Source: Aquimarina pacifica (lineage in GTDB: Bacteria > Bacteroidota > Bacteroidia > Flavobacteriales > Flavobacteriaceae). From it: a DNA stretch of 64,000 nucleotides. Below the pieces are notes generated by a model. The model saw nothing but the letters and a program-made list of their open reading frames with translations. It was not told where the DNA came from and did not search any database. Both the position numbers and the translations under genes were made by a program. The DNA lies in contig NZ_JACC01000027.1 of NCBI RefSeq assembly GCF_000520955.1, forward strand, positions 31,303-95,302, written 5' to 3'. Shown here piece by piece: positions 63,442-64,000 of this stretch (the stretch's first letter is position 1; every line of letters begins with the position of its first letter).

Positions 63442-64000
63442 ATGAAGACAAAACTACTTCTATTTATATTCCTATTATTTTCATTAACTTTTATTAATGC
63501 ACAAGTAAAAATAGGTGACAATCCTGACCTAATAGATAGTGAATCGGTTATGGAATTAGAAAGTGTAGACAAAGCTTTTGTTCTAACACGTGTTACTACT
63601 TCTCAAATGAACAGTATCACTCCTTTAAATGGTGCATTACTATATAATGTTGATGAAAATTGCCTTTTTCAATACAACAACAATAGTTGGACAAGTCTAT
63701 GTCAAGGTAATAACCAACAATTATCTTTTAATAATACCACAAATATTTTAACATTAGAAAATGGAGGATCGATCGATTTATCATCGTTGATTAACGATGC
63801 TGATCCAGACCCTACTAATGAAATCCAAATATTAAACCAAGTTGGCAACACCATAACATTGTCAAATGGTGGAGGTAGTTTTACTGAAACATTATCTACA
63901 CTTACGGATAATGGCAATGGGACTTTTACCTATAGAGCAGAAGATGGATCAACCGTAGTTATAGGTACAGTAGGTGCAACGGGAGCGACAGGTGCTGATG
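63442..64000 (+). CDS. Collagen-like repeat surface protein, 5' part
   Basis: The visible 186 residues begin with a signal peptide (MKTKLLLFIFLLFSLTFINAQ), then VKIGDNPDLIDSESVMELESVDKAFVLTRV, the typical start of flavobacterial phage-tail-like/adhesin proteins (quoted in part), repeats with LTLENGGSIDLSSL and TITLSNGGG, and at the edge GTVGATGATGAD, the start of Gly-x-Thr collagen-like repeats. The gene runs past 64000. Probably a secreted or surface-exposed fibrous protein. Confidence 0.8.
   Translation, partial: MKTKLLLFIFLLFSLTFINAQVKIGDNPDLIDSESVMELESVDKAFVLTRVTTSQMNSITPLNGALLYNVDENCLFQYNNNSWTSLCQGNNQQLSFNNTTNILTLENGGSIDLSSLINDADPDPTNEIQILNQVGNTITLSNGGGSFTETLSTLTDNGNGTFTYRAEDGSTVVIGTVGATGATGAD

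Overview
The window is AT-rich chromosomal DNA of a marine member of the Bacteroidetes, most likely the family Flavobacteriaceae and possibly Aquimarina-like. The support is a one-piece SecDF, many DUF families typical of flavobacteria (DUF2911, DUF6702, DUF6588), carboxypeptidase-like regulatory-domain proteins, and TAnnTTTG -7 promoter elements in front of many genes instead of E. coli-type boxes. The genus is a guess. I see no transposase, integrase, phage gene or CRISPR array. The only structural RNA found is one tRNA-Gly.

Layout. 1-1310: 5' part of typA (minus). 1866-4155: a three-gene cassette that I read as an SDP-type (SdpC-SdpA-SdpB) antimicrobial peptide system. 4401-8015: kdsA and envelope proteins. 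8088-11871: an apparent operon holding a small membrane protein, a winged-helix regulator, a Coq4-like protein, another membrane protein, a DUF1361 protein and CreD, with the same palindrome in front of two of its genes. 12704-13820: a long gap holding two paralogous 32-residue mini-proteins; a third copy lies alone at 42571. 13821-25369: housekeeping genes (asnB, gyrB, mdh, secDF) separated by clear terminators.

25666-30358: a minus-strand stress or redox set (cupredoxin-like protein, AhpD-like protein, 51-residue protein, DoxX, AraC regulator, flavin reductase), where two promoters share a 26-bp element at identical spacing. It is followed by a decayed methyltransferase gene. 31117-45225: kynurenine 3-monooxygenase and kynureninase bracket miscellaneous metabolism (aldehyde dehydrogenase, sterol desaturase-like protein, RluF-like synthase, HerA-like ATPase, lipid-anchored RidA, QueE). 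45353-54852: O-methyltransferase, subtilase, TatA, M1 peptidase, envelope proteins, peptidase E and glutaminase.

54962-62855: a large TPR membrane protein, then a tightly overlapping minus-strand run (glycosyltransferase 2, polysaccharide deacetylase, small protein, GMC oxidoreductase, epimerase, GNAT) that looks like a glycan or glycolipid modification operon. The window ends with tRNA-Gly and the 5' end of a collagen-like surface protein gene. The two things most worth following up are the unusual, cysteine-poor lipoprotein version of the SDP toxin system and the three-copy 32-residue mini-protein family.
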